From Pseudarcicella hirudinis (GTDB taxonomy: Bacteria; Bacteroidota; Bacteroidia; Cytophagales; Spirosomataceae), in assembly GCF_900115665.1 (NCBI RefSeq), contig NZ_FOXH01000012.1:62001-126000 (forward strand): a DNA stretch of 64,000 nucleotides. The letters are read 5' to 3'. A program made the position numbers and the translations under genes. The notes below the pieces were generated by a model, which made no database searches, was not told the origin of the DNA, and saw only the letters and a list, made by a program, of their open reading frames with translations. Positions 35,065 to 44,895 of the stretch are shown piece after piece (position 1 is the stretch's first letter; each line of letters opens with the position of its first letter).

Positions 35065-36213
35065 ATGTATTTAGAAAGAATCAGTTTAACCAATTTTAAA
35101 AGTTACGGATATGATTCTTTTCAGTTTTCGGAAAGAGTAAATTGTATAGTAGGAGAAAACGGAGCAGGAAAAACCAATTTACTTGATGCCATTTATTTTT
35201 TATCTCTTACAAAAAGTGCCTCTTCCAACCAGGATGCCCTCAGCATTAATCATAATGAAGAATTTATGATTATTGACGGCTTATTTGTAAAAGAAGATAC
35301 CCTTTCTTTAGATAATTCACCAAATACAAACATTGAAACCTCAGATCTGACGCAGCAGCTTGTCTCTACACAGATTACCTGTTCATTGCAGAGAGGGCAG
35401 AAAAAGGCTGTGCTGCACGACAGGAAATCATACGAGAGGATTTCTGACCATATCGGTAAATTTCCGGTAGTATTACTTTCCCCCAACGATACGGATATTG
35501 TAAGAGACGGGAGCGAGGAGAGAAGAAAGTTTTTTGATGGCGTGATTGCACAGCTCGACACGGAATATCTTGAAAATTTACTGCAATACAATCGCTTATT
35601 ACTGCAAAGAAATTCTTTACTGAAGCAGTTTTCAGAAAGAAATTATATTGACGAAGATTTACTGGATATTTATTCTGAGCCCCTTGTTGAATATGCCTTA
35701 AAACTTTATGAAGCCAGAAGCAGCTTTTTGAAGGAATATTTACCGATTTTCCAGAAACATTATGCAAATCTCTCAGAAAGCCGGGAAAAAGTGGAAATGA
35801 TCTATGAGTCAGAAGTTGGCAGTTCTGATTTCTCATTTGATTTCAGGAAAAACCGTCACCGGGACATTGCCGCTCAGCGAACAACGAAAGGTTCTCATAA
35901 AGATGATTATACTTTTGAAATCGATGGTTTCACGTTACGGAAGTTTGGGTCTCAGGGTCAGCAAAAATCTTTTGTGGTAGCACTTAAGTTAGCTCAGTTT
36001 GAGTTACTTTCTCTCAAAAAGGCCAAAAAGCCAATACTACTGCTGGATGACATTTTTGACAAACTCGACGATCGCAGAATACAAAAACTCATTGAAATGA
36101 TGACTAATGGTACATTCGGGCAGGTTTTTATCACAGATGCACGCCCGGAAAGAACCCGTCAGCTATTGGAGCATCTGAGTTTTGAAGTGACATATTTTGA
36201 GATTTCCCGTTAA
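35065..36213 (+). CDS. recF: DNA replication and repair protein RecF
   Basis: 382 residues of an SMC-like ABC ATPase: MYLERISLTNFKSYG start, Walker A GENGAGKTNLLDAIY (about residues 31-45), RRKFFDGVIAQLD and the C-terminal signature/Walker B region (FGSQGQQKSFVVALKLAQ, PILLLDDIFDKLDDRR). It loads RecA at single-strand gaps together with RecO (39587) and RecR. It is not linked to dnaA-dnaN here. Its neighbour recJ acts in the same pathway. Confidence 0.96.
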   Translation: MYLERISLTNFKSYGYDSFQFSERVNCIVGENGAGKTNLLDAIYFLSLTKSASSNQDALSINHNEEFMIIDGLFVKEDTLSLDNSPNTNIETSDLTQQLVSTQITCSLQRGQKKAVLHDRKSYERISDHIGKFPVVLLSPNDTDIVRDGSEERRKFFDGVIAQLDTEYLENLLQYNRLLLQRNSLLKQFSERNYIDEDLLDIYSEPLVEYALKLYEARSSFLKEYLPIFQKHYANLSESREKVEMIYESEVGSSDFSFDFRKNRHRDIAAQRTTKGSHKDDYTFEIDGFTLRKFGSQGQQKSFVVALKLAQFELLSLKKAKKPILLLDDIFDKLDDRRIQKLIEMMTNGTFGQVFITDARPERTRQLLEHLSFEVTYFEISR

Positions 36214-36272
36214 AAAAACCTAAAAGATCTCTTCCTGAAAAATCATTTCTATTAAACCTTCTTTACAAACCT

Positions 36273-36280
36273 TAACTTTG
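36273..36280 (+). promoter_or_regulatory. -7 element of the recJ promoter
   Basis: TAACTTTG, 45 bases before the recJ ATG; no clear TTTG -33. Confidence 0.5.
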
Positions 36281-36324
36281 TATTCTACTTATCTCAGAAA
36301 TGAGATTGACAGACAAAATTACCA

Positions 36325-38049
36325 ATGACTGAAAAACGCTGGATTTATAAACCCTATCCCTCTCAAAATATAGTTGATGAGCTTGTTAAGAGTATCAACC
36401 TTTCTCCTGAACTGGCAACTTTGCTTGCTCAAAGAGGGGTTACTTCTTTTGATAATGCCAAAGCTTTTTTCCGGCCAGACTTATCACAACTGCATCATCC
36501 TTTTCTGATGAAGGATATGGATATAGCTGTGGAACGTCTCTCTGCTGCCATTGAAAATCGTGAAAAAATTCTGATCTATGGAGATTATGATGTTGATGGC
36601 ACCACCTCTGTTGCTACCTTTTATGGTTTTCTGAAAAAGTATATTTACGAAAATACCGAAGACAGCCCCTTAGAATTTTATATCCCGGACCGGTATCAGG
36701 AAGGTTATGGCGTTTCCCAGAAAGGGGTTGAATATGCTGCTGACAATGGCTTTAAGTTAATCGTCAGTCTCGACTGTGGAATCAAATCTAAAGATAAAAT
36801 TACCTGGGCAAAGGAAAACGGTGTGGATTTTATTGTCTGTGATCACCATCGTCCTGATGATAATGACCTGCCTCCTGCTGTAGCGATTCTCGATCCCAAA
36901 CGTTCTGATTGTGAATATCCTTTTAAAGAATTAACGGGATGTGGTGTGGGATTTAAGTTGCTTCAGGCTTATTGTCTGACAAAAGGTATTTCTCAGGAAT
37001 TTTTATTGCCATATCTTGACCTGGTGGTAACCAGTATTTCCTGTGATATAGTTCCGATAGTAGGAGAGAACCGCGTTATGGCATTTTTTGGATTAAAACA
37101 GCTAAATTCCAATCCCCGAACTGGGCTAAAAGCTTTGATGCGTTCTGCCAGTCTGGAAGGACAGATGGATATTACCAAAGTGGTTTTTGGTCTTGGCCCG
37201 AGAATCAATGCTGCCGGGAGAATTAAACATGCCTATGATGCAGTCAATCTTCTTCTGACTGAAAATGAGGAAGAAGCGCTGGAATTTGCCGCTATAATCG
37301 GAAAGCATAATACCGACAGAAAAGGACTTGATTCAAGCATTACCCAGGAAGCCCTGGAAATGATTGAAGAAAATGCCGGACTGTTAAATGCCAAAAGTAC
37401 CGTTCTTTTCAATAAGGAATGGCATAAAGGCGTTATTGGAATTGTTGCCAGCCGCTGCATAGAAAAATACCACAGACCAACCATTATCCTGACAGAGTCA
37501 CACGGACAAGCAGCCGGCTCTGCCCGTTCTGTTCCAGGATTTGATGTTTATGAAGCTATTGAAGAATGTGCAGAACATTTAATACAATTTGGGGGACATA
37601 CTTTCGCCGCAGGCTTATCTTTGGAACTTAGTCAAATAGAATTTTTCAGACAGAAATTTGAGGAAGTCGTTTCCAGAAAAATTCTCCCGGAACAATTATC
37701 TCCGATGATTGAAGTTGATATGAAAATTAATCTGGGAGAAATTACAGAGAAGTTTCATCGGATTATGTCTCAAATGTCACCCTTCGGACCACAGAACATG
37801 ACTCCGGTCTTTGTCTCTGAAAATGTTCAATTGTATGGAAATCCTGTGAAAATGAAGGAAAAGCATCTGAAAATTAATGTTCTTCAGCAAGGCTCTCCGG
37901 CATTTACCTGCGTAGGATTTGGAATGGTTGAAGACTTTTATGAAGAATTATTACATGGGAATCCGTTCTCAATCTGTTATACCATTGAAGTAAATGAATG
38001 GCAAGGCAAAAAAAGTCTGCAATTGATGCTGAAAGATATAAAAGTTTAG
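36325..38049 (+). CDS. recJ: Single-stranded-DNA-specific exonuclease RecJ
   Basis: 574 residues. DHH-family phosphoesterase with IYGDYDVDGTTSVATFY (about 88-104), LIVSLDCGIKS, VCDHHRPDDNDLP and LGPRINAAGRIKHA. These are followed by DHHA1 (QFGGHTFAAGLSL) and the C-terminal OB domain. It degrades 5' single-strand ends in RecF-pathway repair and mismatch repair. lptB starts 31 bases later and is likely co-transcribed. Confidence 0.97.
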   Translation: MTEKRWIYKPYPSQNIVDELVKSINLSPELATLLAQRGVTSFDNAKAFFRPDLSQLHHPFLMKDMDIAVERLSAAIENREKILIYGDYDVDGTTSVATFYGFLKKYIYENTEDSPLEFYIPDRYQEGYGVSQKGVEYAADNGFKLIVSLDCGIKSKDKITWAKENGVDFIVCDHHRPDDNDLPPAVAILDPKRSDCEYPFKELTGCGVGFKLLQAYCLTKGISQEFLLPYLDLVVTSISCDIVPIVGENRVMAFFGLKQLNSNPRTGLKALMRSASLEGQMDITKVVFGLGPRINAAGRIKHAYDAVNLLLTENEEEALEFAAIIGKHNTDRKGLDSSITQEALEMIEENAGLLNAKSTVLFNKEWHKGVIGIVASRCIEKYHRPTIILTESHGQAAGSARSVPGFDVYEAIEECAEHLIQFGGHTFAAGLSLELSQIEFFRQKFEEVVSRKILPEQLSPMIEVDMKINLGEITEKFHRIMSQMSPFGPQNMTPVFVSENVQLYGNPVKMKEKHLKINVLQQGSPAFTCVGFGMVEDFYEELLHGNPFSICYTIEVNEWQGKKSLQLMLKDIKV

Positions 38050-38079
38050 TTTTTTCAAGAAAATAGGCCGTTAAGGATT

Positions 38080-38811
38080 ATGATACTTAAAACAGAAAAT
38101 TTAGTCAAAAAATATGGACAACGTCTGGTAAATAACAATGTTAGTTATCAGGTTGCCCAAGGTGAGATCGTAGGCCTTCTGGGACCAAACGGAGCTGGGA
38201 AAACAACATCTTTCTATATGGCAACGGGTCTGGTTAAACCTAATTCCGGAAAAGTATATCTCGACGATATGGATGTAACCGATCTTCCCATGTATAAGCG
38301 GGCACGGTTGGGGATTGGCTATCTGGCACAGGAAGCTTCTGTTTTCAGAACGTTATCTGTAGAAGAAAATATCCTGGCTGTACTTGAAATGACTTCCCTT
38401 TCAAAAAAAGAGCAGAAAGAGAAGACGGAAAAACTTTTGGAAGAGTTTTCTTTAACACATGTCCGCAAAAATTTAGGACAAGTTCTTTCAGGAGGAGAAC
38501 GACGCAGGACAGAAATTGCCCGGGCGCTTGCCGTTGATCCGAAATTTATACTTTTGGACGAACCCTTTGCCGGAGTCGACCCGATCGCCGTAGAGGAAAT
38601 TCAGGGAATTGTAGCGAAGTTAAAATACCGCAACATCGGTATTCTGATTACCGACCATAATGTGGACGAAACACTTTCCATTACCGACCGGGCTTATCTA
38701 TTGTTTGAAGGAAAAATCCTTAAAGCCGGCACCCCGCAGGAACTCGCTGACGATGAACAGGTAAGAAGACTTTATCTTGGTAAACATTTTGAGCTGAAAC
38801 GTAAAATTTAG
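38080..38811 (+). CDS. lptB: LPS export ABC transporter ATP-binding protein LptB
   Basis: 243 residues. ABC ATPase with Walker [22 protein letters not shown]-loop at [16 protein letters not shown], signature [15 protein letters not shown] and Walker [21 protein letters not shown]. The last-named is typical of LptB, which powers LPS extraction from the inner membrane with LptFG. The C-terminus ([13 protein letters not shown]) is also LptB-like. It is placed after recJ in a probable two-gene operon. Confidence 0.95.
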   Translation: MILKTENLVKKYGQRLVNNNVSYQVAQGEIVGLLGPNGAGKTTSFYMATGLVKPNSGKVYLDDMDVTDLPMYKRARLGIGYLAQEASVFRTLSVEENILAVLEMTSLSKKEQKEKTEKLLEEFSLTHVRKNLGQVLSGGERRRTEIARALAVDPKFILLDEPFAGVDPIAVEEIQGIVAKLKYRNIGILITDHNVDETLSITDRAYLLFEGKILKAGTPQELADDEQVRRLYLGKHFELKRKI

Positions 38812-38815
38812 CAAT

Positions 38816-38860
38816 AAAAGCTTGTCCGGAAATGCATATTTACCGGCAGGCTTTCGTTAT
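38816..38860 (+). terminator. Terminator of recJ-lptB
   Basis: Imperfect long hairpin AAAGCTTGTCCGG / CCGGCAGGCTTT (with G-U pairs and one bulge) ending in TTTCGTTATTATT. Confidence 0.65.
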
Positions 38861-38942
38861 TATTCTGCATATACCTTAAGGTTAAAGAAATATTCTCTTT
38901 GACTTCATTATACCTCTTTTTCAACGCTAAATTTTTTTAATA

Positions 38943-39578
38943 ATGAAATCTCTACTCCTCTCTATTGCCCTTATTTCACTGGTTGCTACTTCTCTCTTTT
39001 CTCAGGATCTTTCAGGACGCAGAATTATCAGCGGTAGTATAAATGCTCAATTTACAAGCAATTCTTCAACTGACGCAGGCTCGGTGCAAACCAGGGAACA
39101 AAATTCCAATACGGTGAACTTCACCTTACTTACCGGAAAAATCAAAGAAAATAATACCTATCTGGGATGGGGAGCAAACATTGCTTATTCCAAAACTACA
39201 GCAAGTGGCATCCCTTCTATTGGCATATATTCTGTAGGACCCGCTGTTGAGTTCGGGAAATTCTCAAAGATTTTTGAAAATTTCTTCTTTGCACCAACCA
39301 TTGGCGGAAGGGTAAACTATACCTGGTCGACAATGGATCCCAATCCTTCAAATATTGATACCAAAGGTTTTTCTATCGGAGCTTCAACGCAGCTCATCCG
39401 ATTCATGTATCAGTTTCATGAAAAATTTCTGTTAAGTGCCGGATTTGGTTCTGCAAGCATTAATTATTCCCATACCAAAACATCTTCAGACAGCGGTTCA
39501 TCAAGCTCTTACAGCAATTTTAATATAAGCGGTTTTGTATCTAATTCTGCCAATTTCACTGTCTTTTATACTTTTTAG
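38943..39578 (+). CDS. Outer-membrane beta-barrel protein, hypothetical
   Basis: 211 residues with a signal peptide (to SLFSQ, about residue 21) and alternating hydrophobic strands ending in an aromatic residue (FTVFYTF), as in 8- to 10-strand outer-membrane barrels. Ser/Thr-rich turns (SKTTASGIPS, TKTSSDSGSSSSYSNF) are likely extracellular loops. No specific family is recognised. It converges with recO, with only 8 bases between the stops. Confidence 0.75.
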   Translation: MKSLLLSIALISLVATSLFSQDLSGRRIISGSINAQFTSNSSTDAGSVQTREQNSNTVNFTLLTGKIKENNTYLGWGANIAYSKTTASGIPSIGIYSVGPAVEFGKFSKIFENFFFAPTIGGRVNYTWSTMDPNPSNIDTKGFSIGASTQLIRFMYQFHEKFLLSAGFGSASINYSHTKTSSDSGSSSSYSNFNISGFVSNSANFTVFYTF

Positions 39579-39586
39579 AAGGTTTC

Positions 39587-40273
39587 TTACTTTAACACTT
39601 CCTGGAGTACAGTTAAAGATTTAATCTCTCCTAATGTGTCAATATGAAGTTTGTAGAAAAGAATTATACTGTTGAGAATGGTGTTTCTCGACAATCTGTC
39701 AAGTTTGGGGGCATTATGATACTCTGAGGAAATCAGAGCATTCAGATGTTTTTCTGCATTTGAGTCTAATGGCGGGAGTTTATGCAGAGAAAGCTCATTT
39801 GAAACCTCTGAAGCTGTTTCAGGAGAAAAACCCAGAAAAGATGCCAGTTTGATAAGAAATTGCAGGTGAAAGTTTTCAAAATCATCTTCAGCAGCGTCAA
39901 GCCAAAGGATAGAATTGAGAAGAAACCGGAATAGAGAAATATTTCCGGTTTCTTCTTTCATACATTTTCCTAATATCTCTGTAATGAACAGGGCAATAGA
40001 AGATTTGTAAATGTTAAAGGGCAGCGTTTGAAAAGGAATAAGGCATTTCAACTCAGAAATCCTGTGTAAATCCTTGCCTTCTTTATGATAAACCACAAGA
40101 TCTAGTAAAGTAAGTGGCTGAAAAAGAGCGATCTTATTTTTAGACTTCGCACTTCTCACCCCATTTTCAATAAAGGTCTGAATCCCGAATTCCTCTGTGA
40201 AAATCTTTACTATTATCGAGGTTTCCCGATAACGGATATAATTAATTACAATTCCTTTTGTCTTTCTTAACAT
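39587..40273 (-). CDS. recO: DNA repair protein RecO
   Basis: 228 residues with the RecO N-terminal OB fold (MLRKTKGIVINYIRYRETSIIVKIFTEEFG, FIENGVRSAKSKNK) and a helical C-terminal domain (ELHKLPPLDSNAEKHLNALI region). No CxxC zinc knuckle is seen. It works with RecF and RecR to displace SSB and load RecA. The acyltransferase gene is upstream on the same strand, 62 bases away. Confidence 0.92.
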   Translation of the reverse strand: MLRKTKGIVINYIRYRETSIIVKIFTEEFGIQTFIENGVRSAKSKNKIALFQPLTLLDLVVYHKEGKDLHRISELKCLIPFQTLPFNIYKSSIALFITEILGKCMKEETGNISLFRFLLNSILWLDAAEDDFENFHLQFLIKLASFLGFSPETASEVSNELSLHKLPPLDSNAEKHLNALISSEYHNAPKLDRLSRNTILNSIILFYKLHIDTLGEIKSLTVLQEVLK

Positions 40274-40335
40274 CCTTTCTACGGGTTTTCAGGAATTTGT
40301 CAACATTTTCGGACATTCCTTCTTCCTTTCTGCTA

Positions 40336-41142
40336 TTATTCCTCCTCTTTACGCCAGATCAGTTTTTCAACCGGAATCTTTTGTTCTATTTCATTCCTGA
40401 GCCTTTCAATAATATCTTCTACAGAATCTTCCGGTTTAAAGCGGATAGGTTCTTTGAACGTCACACTTAAAGTCGTATTCCTCTTTTTAAAAAGCAGCCC
40501 TTTTTTGTCAAAAGCTCTTCTGAAACCATTAATTACGACGGGAACAACAACCGGATTATGAGCCTTTATCAGATGGGCAGTTCCTTTACGCAAAGGCGCA
40601 TAAGGAGTTGTTGTTCCTTGTGGAAAACTTACTACCCAACCATAGGAAAGCCCTTTTCCGACTTTGTCATTTGCAGCAGTATCAACTTCTCTTTTAACAT
40701 TCTGCCCTTTTGCTCTCCAGGAACGGTTAATGAGAATTGCTCCTGCCTGAGCCAGTACTTTGGGAATCAGTCCTCCTTCCTTCATCGTTTCTGAGGCTGC
40801 AACATAAAAAACCCTTGACCGGGGAGCCAGCAAATAGATCGGAAAATTGATAGAATTCCGAAAACCCCATTTCACACTGAAGAAGATATGATACAGACAA
40901 ATCACATCCATAAAATAAGTCTGATGATTTGAGAGAAATAAAACGCCGTTTCGGGGGAGCGTCTCAAGGTGTTCTGTTCCTCTGATTCTTGTCCGGTTAT
41001 AAATTCTCAGACGCGCATAGGTAACCCATCCCAATATCATCATTATGACTCTTTTCACAAACATCGGATTACCAAAAGGGTCTCTCTCAAAGAACCCGAA
41101 TACATCCAGCATGGAAAAGAATTTTCGTAGTTGTAAATTCAT
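40336..41142 (-). CDS. 1-acyl-sn-glycerol-3-phosphate acyltransferase family (PlsC-like)
   Basis: 268 residues. LPLAT motifs: motif I NHQTYFMD (HX4D variant, about residues 91-98), motif III FPQGTTTPYAPLRKG where the usual FPEGT Glu is Gln, and PVVVPVVINGFRR. Gln at this place occurs in related Bacteroidota proteins. An N-terminal amphipathic/TM segment (MIMMLGWVTY region, about 30-40) anchors it to the inner membrane. It likely acylates lysophosphatidate or an ornithine-type lipid; the substrate is unproven. Confidence 0.85.
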   Translation of the reverse strand: MNLQLRKFFSMLDVFGFFERDPFGNPMFVKRVIMMILGWVTYARLRIYNRTRIRGTEHLETLPRNGVLFLSNHQTYFMDVICLYHIFFSVKWGFRNSINFPIYLLAPRSRVFYVAASETMKEGGLIPKVLAQAGAILINRSWRAKGQNVKREVDTAANDKVGKGLSYGWVVSFPQGTTTPYAPLRKGTAHLIKAHNPVVVPVVINGFRRAFDKKGLLFKKRNTTLSVTFKEPIRFKPEDSVEDIIERLRNEIEQKIPVEKLIWRKEEE

Positions 41143-41372
41143 CTTTATTTCTCTCTTATCTGCTCAAAAGCCGTTTTTTGTTTGTATAGCAGATATTCTA
41201 TTTAAAATCGAAGATAGAAAAAATTCATTAATTTGTTTTAAAACTGACTTTGATTGCTTGTTTCAATAGTTTTCAGGCTTTTTCAAATGAAAAAGCATTT
41301 ATTTAAAAACTTGTTTGTTCCATTTTGGTTTAATGAGGAGTATCGGAATACTTAATGCTTAATTTTTGATCC

Positions 41373-42281
41373 ATGAATGTACTTATCACTGGCGGCACAG
41401 GCCTGATCGGCAAGCGACTTACTGAAAAATTACTGGAAATGGGTTTTACCGTTTCACATTTAAGCCGAAGTCCGTCTGATTCTAAAATGGTTAAAACTTA
41501 CCGGTGGAACATTGATAAGCAGGAAATTGATGATAAAGCCATTGCTGAGGCCGATTTTCTCATTCATCTGGCAGGTGCAGGTGTTGCGGATCAGCGTTGG
41601 TCTCCTGCCAGAAAAACAGAAATTATTAACAGCCGGACGAAATCTCTTGAATTAATTGCCGGAAGATTATCTAAGATTCCGCATAAAATCAGGGCTTTCA
41701 GCTCTGCTTCAGGTATTGCCTATTATGGAATTGATACCAAAAATGAAAAAATTTCAGAACAGCATTCTGCCGGTTCAGATTTTCTGGCAAAGGTTTCTGT
41801 CGATTGGGAAAAAGCGGCTGATCTGATCCAGCATGCGGGAATTCGTACCACTAAATTGCGCACGGGAATTGTTTTGACTAAAGAAGGAGGGGCATTGGGT
41901 AAAATGACTATGCCTGTCCGCCTGGGTATTGGTGCACCATTAGGAAGTGGTCAGCAGTTTCAGTCATGGATCCACATCGATGATTTATGTGAAATGTATA
42001 TTAAATCTTTATTAGATGAAAAAATGTGCGGTGCTTATAATGCTGTCGCACCTAATCCGGTAAAGAATGCTGAGCTTACAAAAATTGCTGCGGAAGTTCT
42101 AAAAAAGCCACTTTGGCTGCCTAATATTCCGGCATGGGTTTTAAAACTCATTTTTGGTGAAATGTCAGAGATTATTTTAGGCAGCAGCTATATTCTTAAC
42201 CAGCGAATTGAACAGGAAACTGATTTCATTTATCAATATTCTGACATTAAATCTGCCTTACAGGCCTTAACAGGTAAATAA
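41373..42281 (+). CDS. TIGR01777 family NAD-dependent epimerase (SDR39U1-like)
   Basis: 302 residues. NAD(P)-binding ITGGTGLIGKRLTEKLLE at the N-terminus; FLIHLAGAGVADQRWSPARK and FSSASGIAYYG (active-site Tyr region) are typical of TIGR01777. The C-terminal ~50 residues are DUF1731 (KPLWLPNIPAWVLKLIFGEMSEIILGSSY...). The function of the family is unknown; E. coli YfcH is a homologue. It has its own upstream region of 230 bases. Confidence 0.92.
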   Translation: MNVLITGGTGLIGKRLTEKLLEMGFTVSHLSRSPSDSKMVKTYRWNIDKQEIDDKAIAEADFLIHLAGAGVADQRWSPARKTEIINSRTKSLELIAGRLSKIPHKIRAFSSASGIAYYGIDTKNEKISEQHSAGSDFLAKVSVDWEKAADLIQHAGIRTTKLRTGIVLTKEGGALGKMTMPVRLGIGAPLGSGQQFQSWIHIDDLCEMYIKSLLDEKMCGAYNAVAPNPVKNAELTKIAAEVLKKPLWLPNIPAWVLKLIFGEMSEIILGSSYILNQRIEQETDFIYQYSDIKSALQALTGK

Positions 42282-42459
42282 ATTTTACCCTGAGATCATA
42301 TCAGCTTCAACGAATTTTCCACTGGAAAATCCTTGAATTTCATCCCTCATTTTGCCAATATTTCTCTGAATAATTCCTTTAAAGGCTTTGTTTTCTAAGA
42401 AATGCCTCAAAAAACAACTAAATTGCTAATAAATTACCATTTAGACTTTGCCAATATTT

Positions 42460-43041
42460 ATGAAAAACATTTTAGTGTATTGCGGCTCATCAGCTGGTTT
42501 TGATGAAGTATATAAAAATGCAGCCATCGAATTAGGAAAACTAATGGCAGAGCAAGGAATGAGGCTGATTTATGGAGCCGGAAGCGTTGGACTTATGGGA
42601 ATTATTGCTGATTCAATTCTTGAAAACGGGGGAGAAGCTATCGGAGTTATTCCTTCTTTCATGGAAAAATGGGAAGTTCAGCACAAAGGCCTAACAGAAT
42701 GCCATGTGGTTGAAACCATGCATGTAAGAAAACAAATGATGGCAGAAATGGCCGATGGCGTAATTGCTATGGCTGGAGGATTCGGTACGCTGGATGAGCT
42801 TTTTGAAATTTTAACCTGGCGTCAGCTTAGTTTACATGCTATGCCAATCGGACTCTTAAATACCAGCGGTTTTTATAATCCGCTTTTAGAAATGACTGAA
42901 AGAATGGTTTCTGAGGGCTTTTTGAAAAACGTAAATAAAGAAATGATGATGGTATCCTCCACTCCGGGAGAGCTTCTTGAAAAACTGAAAGGGTATACCT
43001 CAGACAATCAGACTGTTGGAAAATGGATAGAAAAAGCGTAA
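42460..43041 (+). CDS. LOG family phosphoribohydrolase
   Basis: 193 residues from the ATG at 42460; an in-frame TTG 12 bases upstream overlaps the likely promoter. Motifs: VYCGSSAGFDEVYKNAAIELG, YGAGSVGLMGIIADSIL, the diagnostic MAGGFGTLDELFEILTWRQL and VETMHVRKQMMAEMAD. The family cleaves nucleoside 5'-monophosphates of the cytokinin type and others to base and ribose phosphate. It is cytoplasmic and stands alone. Confidence 0.92.
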   Translation: MKNILVYCGSSAGFDEVYKNAAIELGKLMAEQGMRLIYGAGSVGLMGIIADSILENGGEAIGVIPSFMEKWEVQHKGLTECHVVETMHVRKQMMAEMADGVIAMAGGFGTLDELFEILTWRQLSLHAMPIGLLNTSGFYNPLLEMTERMVSEGFLKNVNKEMMMVSSTPGELLEKLKGYTSDNQTVGKWIEKA

Positions 43042-43097
43042 TACAATCTTTCGGCCTGAAATTCGTTCTGAAAAAGTCTTGTTAATATTGTTCAATT

Positions 43098-44735
43098 ATG
43101 AAATCTGTTATTCCTTTTTATTGCCTGACTCTTTTACTTTCACCACTTTTTTTACAAGCACAAAACGTTCCTGAAAGTCTTGGTTCTGCTATAAACTCTG
43201 AATATTCCGAACTCAACCCGGTAATGTCTCCGGATGGGAAAATACTTTATTTTGGAAGAAAGAACCATCCCCAGAATAAATATGGCATTACGGGGACAGA
43301 ACAAATAGCAGGTTCTCAGGATATTTGGTTTTCTGAAAACATATCGGGTGCCTGGACGACTGCCCGCCGGATGCCGGAAACTTTAAACCGGGATCAATAC
43401 AATACCATTCTGAGCATTTCTCCTGATGGACAAACGATGTTGCTGAAAGGTGCTTATCTGAATGGCCAGTATGAAACCAGAGGATTTTCCATTGCCAGAA
43501 GAAATGCCGGAGGCTGGGGTATTCCACAGAAATGTAATATTCCAAAATACGAAAGAATGAGTCGGGGGAAAAATGATTTTGGATACCTTTCAAATGACGG
43601 GAAAGTGCTGCTAATGGCTTTTTCAGAGAAAAAGAACTCTGAGGAAGATGATTTATATGCTTCATTTCTTGAAAAGGACGGAACCTGGTCTGAACCAATG
43701 AACCTTGGAGATGTAAATACGGAATTTACTGAAACTACTCCTTTTCTTGCCGCAGACGGGAAAACCCTTTATTTTTCAAGTAATCGTAAAGGGGGTAAAG
43801 GAAGTAATGATATTTATGTCTGTAAAAGAAAAGATGAATCCTGGATTCATTGGACTGACCCTGAAAATATCGGCGAGCCAATCAATACTGAAGAGTATGA
43901 TGCCTATTATACCATTGCCGCTTCGGGAGAATATGCCTATTTTATTTCAAGCAAAAATTCGGTTGGAAAAAAAGACATTTTCCGTCTTAAATTAGACAAA
44001 CCGATACCGTCTGACGCAAAACCCAGTACAAGTGCTCCAATGACAGCAGGTGGGCCAAAACCTGGTAAAAAACCGGAAAGCTCAACTCCAACCAAAACAG
44101 ATCCTGTTGTTTTGGTAAGTGGAAAACTCCTTGATCCTAAAACTGGAAAAGTACCGGCTAATACTCAGATTATTTATGAAGACCTGACAAACGGACAGGA
44201 ACTGGGCGTAGCCACACCTGACCCCGTTACAGGCATATATAAAGTAGTTTTGCCTTATGGCAGAAACTATGGAATTACCGCTAAGGCTGATGGATTTGTA
44301 GGAAGTTCTGTGAACATCGATCTTAGTAAATTAAACGGGAAATACCTCGAAGTTGAAGGAAAAGATTTAGTGGTTACTCCGATCGAAGCAGGAGCCAAAA
44401 TTACTATGAATAATATCTTCTTCGAATTCGGAAAGGCCCTGCTGCGTTCTGAATCTTATCCGGAATTAAACAGAATCGCTGATTTCCTCAAAACGAATAC
44501 CAAAATCATAATCGAAATCGGAGGACATACAGATAACGTAGGTACGGATGAAGTAAATAATAAACTTTCGCAGGAAAGGGCGGAAGTGGTAAGAAATTAT
44601 TTACTAACCAAAAATATAAAACCAGAAAGAATCTCAGCGAAAGGATACGGCAAAACACAGCCAAAAGTTTCCAATGATACTCCGGAAGGTCAGCAGATTA
44701 ACCGTAGGGTAGAATTCTCTATTCTGAAAAATTAG
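43098..44735 (+). CDS. OmpA-family protein with PD40 repeats
   Basis: 545 residues. A signal peptide (to FLQAQN, about 22) precedes several WD40-like PD40 beta-propeller blades (LNPVMSPDGKILYFGR, LSISPDGQTML, TPFLAADGKTLYFSSNRKGG). A Pro-rich linker (about 305-330) and a carboxypeptidase-regulatory-like fold (VSGKLLDPKTGK..., 336-430) follow. The OmpA C-terminal peptidoglycan-binding domain ends the protein (IFFEFGKALLRSE, IGGHTDNVG, SQERAEVVRNYL, GYGKTQP). This order resembles PorE of T9SS but without the TPR part, so a link to PorP/SprF is possible only. Confidence 0.88.
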   Translation: MKSVIPFYCLTLLLSPLFLQAQNVPESLGSAINSEYSELNPVMSPDGKILYFGRKNHPQNKYGITGTEQIAGSQDIWFSENISGAWTTARRMPETLNRDQYNTILSISPDGQTMLLKGAYLNGQYETRGFSIARRNAGGWGIPQKCNIPKYERMSRGKNDFGYLSNDGKVLLMAFSEKKNSEEDDLYASFLEKDGTWSEPMNLGDVNTEFTETTPFLAADGKTLYFSSNRKGGKGSNDIYVCKRKDESWIHWTDPENIGEPINTEEYDAYYTIAASGEYAYFISSKNSVGKKDIFRLKLDKPIPSDAKPSTSAPMTAGGPKPGKKPESSTPTKTDPVVLVSGKLLDPKTGKVPANTQIIYEDLTNGQELGVATPDPVTGIYKVVLPYGRNYGITAKADGFVGSSVNIDLSKLNGKYLEVEGKDLVVTPIEAGAKITMNNIFFEFGKALLRSESYPELNRIADFLKTNTKIIIEIGGHTDNVGTDEVNNKLSQERAEVVRNYLLTKNIKPERISAKGYGKTQPKVSNDTPEGQQINRRVEFSILKN

Positions 44736-44743
44736 TTTTCAAA

Positions 44744-44774
44744 AAACCCGCAGACCAAAAGTCCGCGGGTTTAA
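44744..44774 (+). terminator. Terminator of the PD40/OmpA gene
   Basis: Stem AAACCCGCAGAC (44744-44755) / GTCCGCGGGTTT (44761-44772) with one internal A-C mismatch. The tail is short (TTTAAA). Confidence 0.7.
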
Positions 44775-44895
44775 ATACACTACCTTTATTTACTTATATC
44801 TTTTTAGTGAAAAAAACTCAGGGGGAATACTTGATTTAGTGCCTTTTTTACTGAAATTTTGGTAAAAAAGCTCTGTTCAAATCTGTTATATTCTC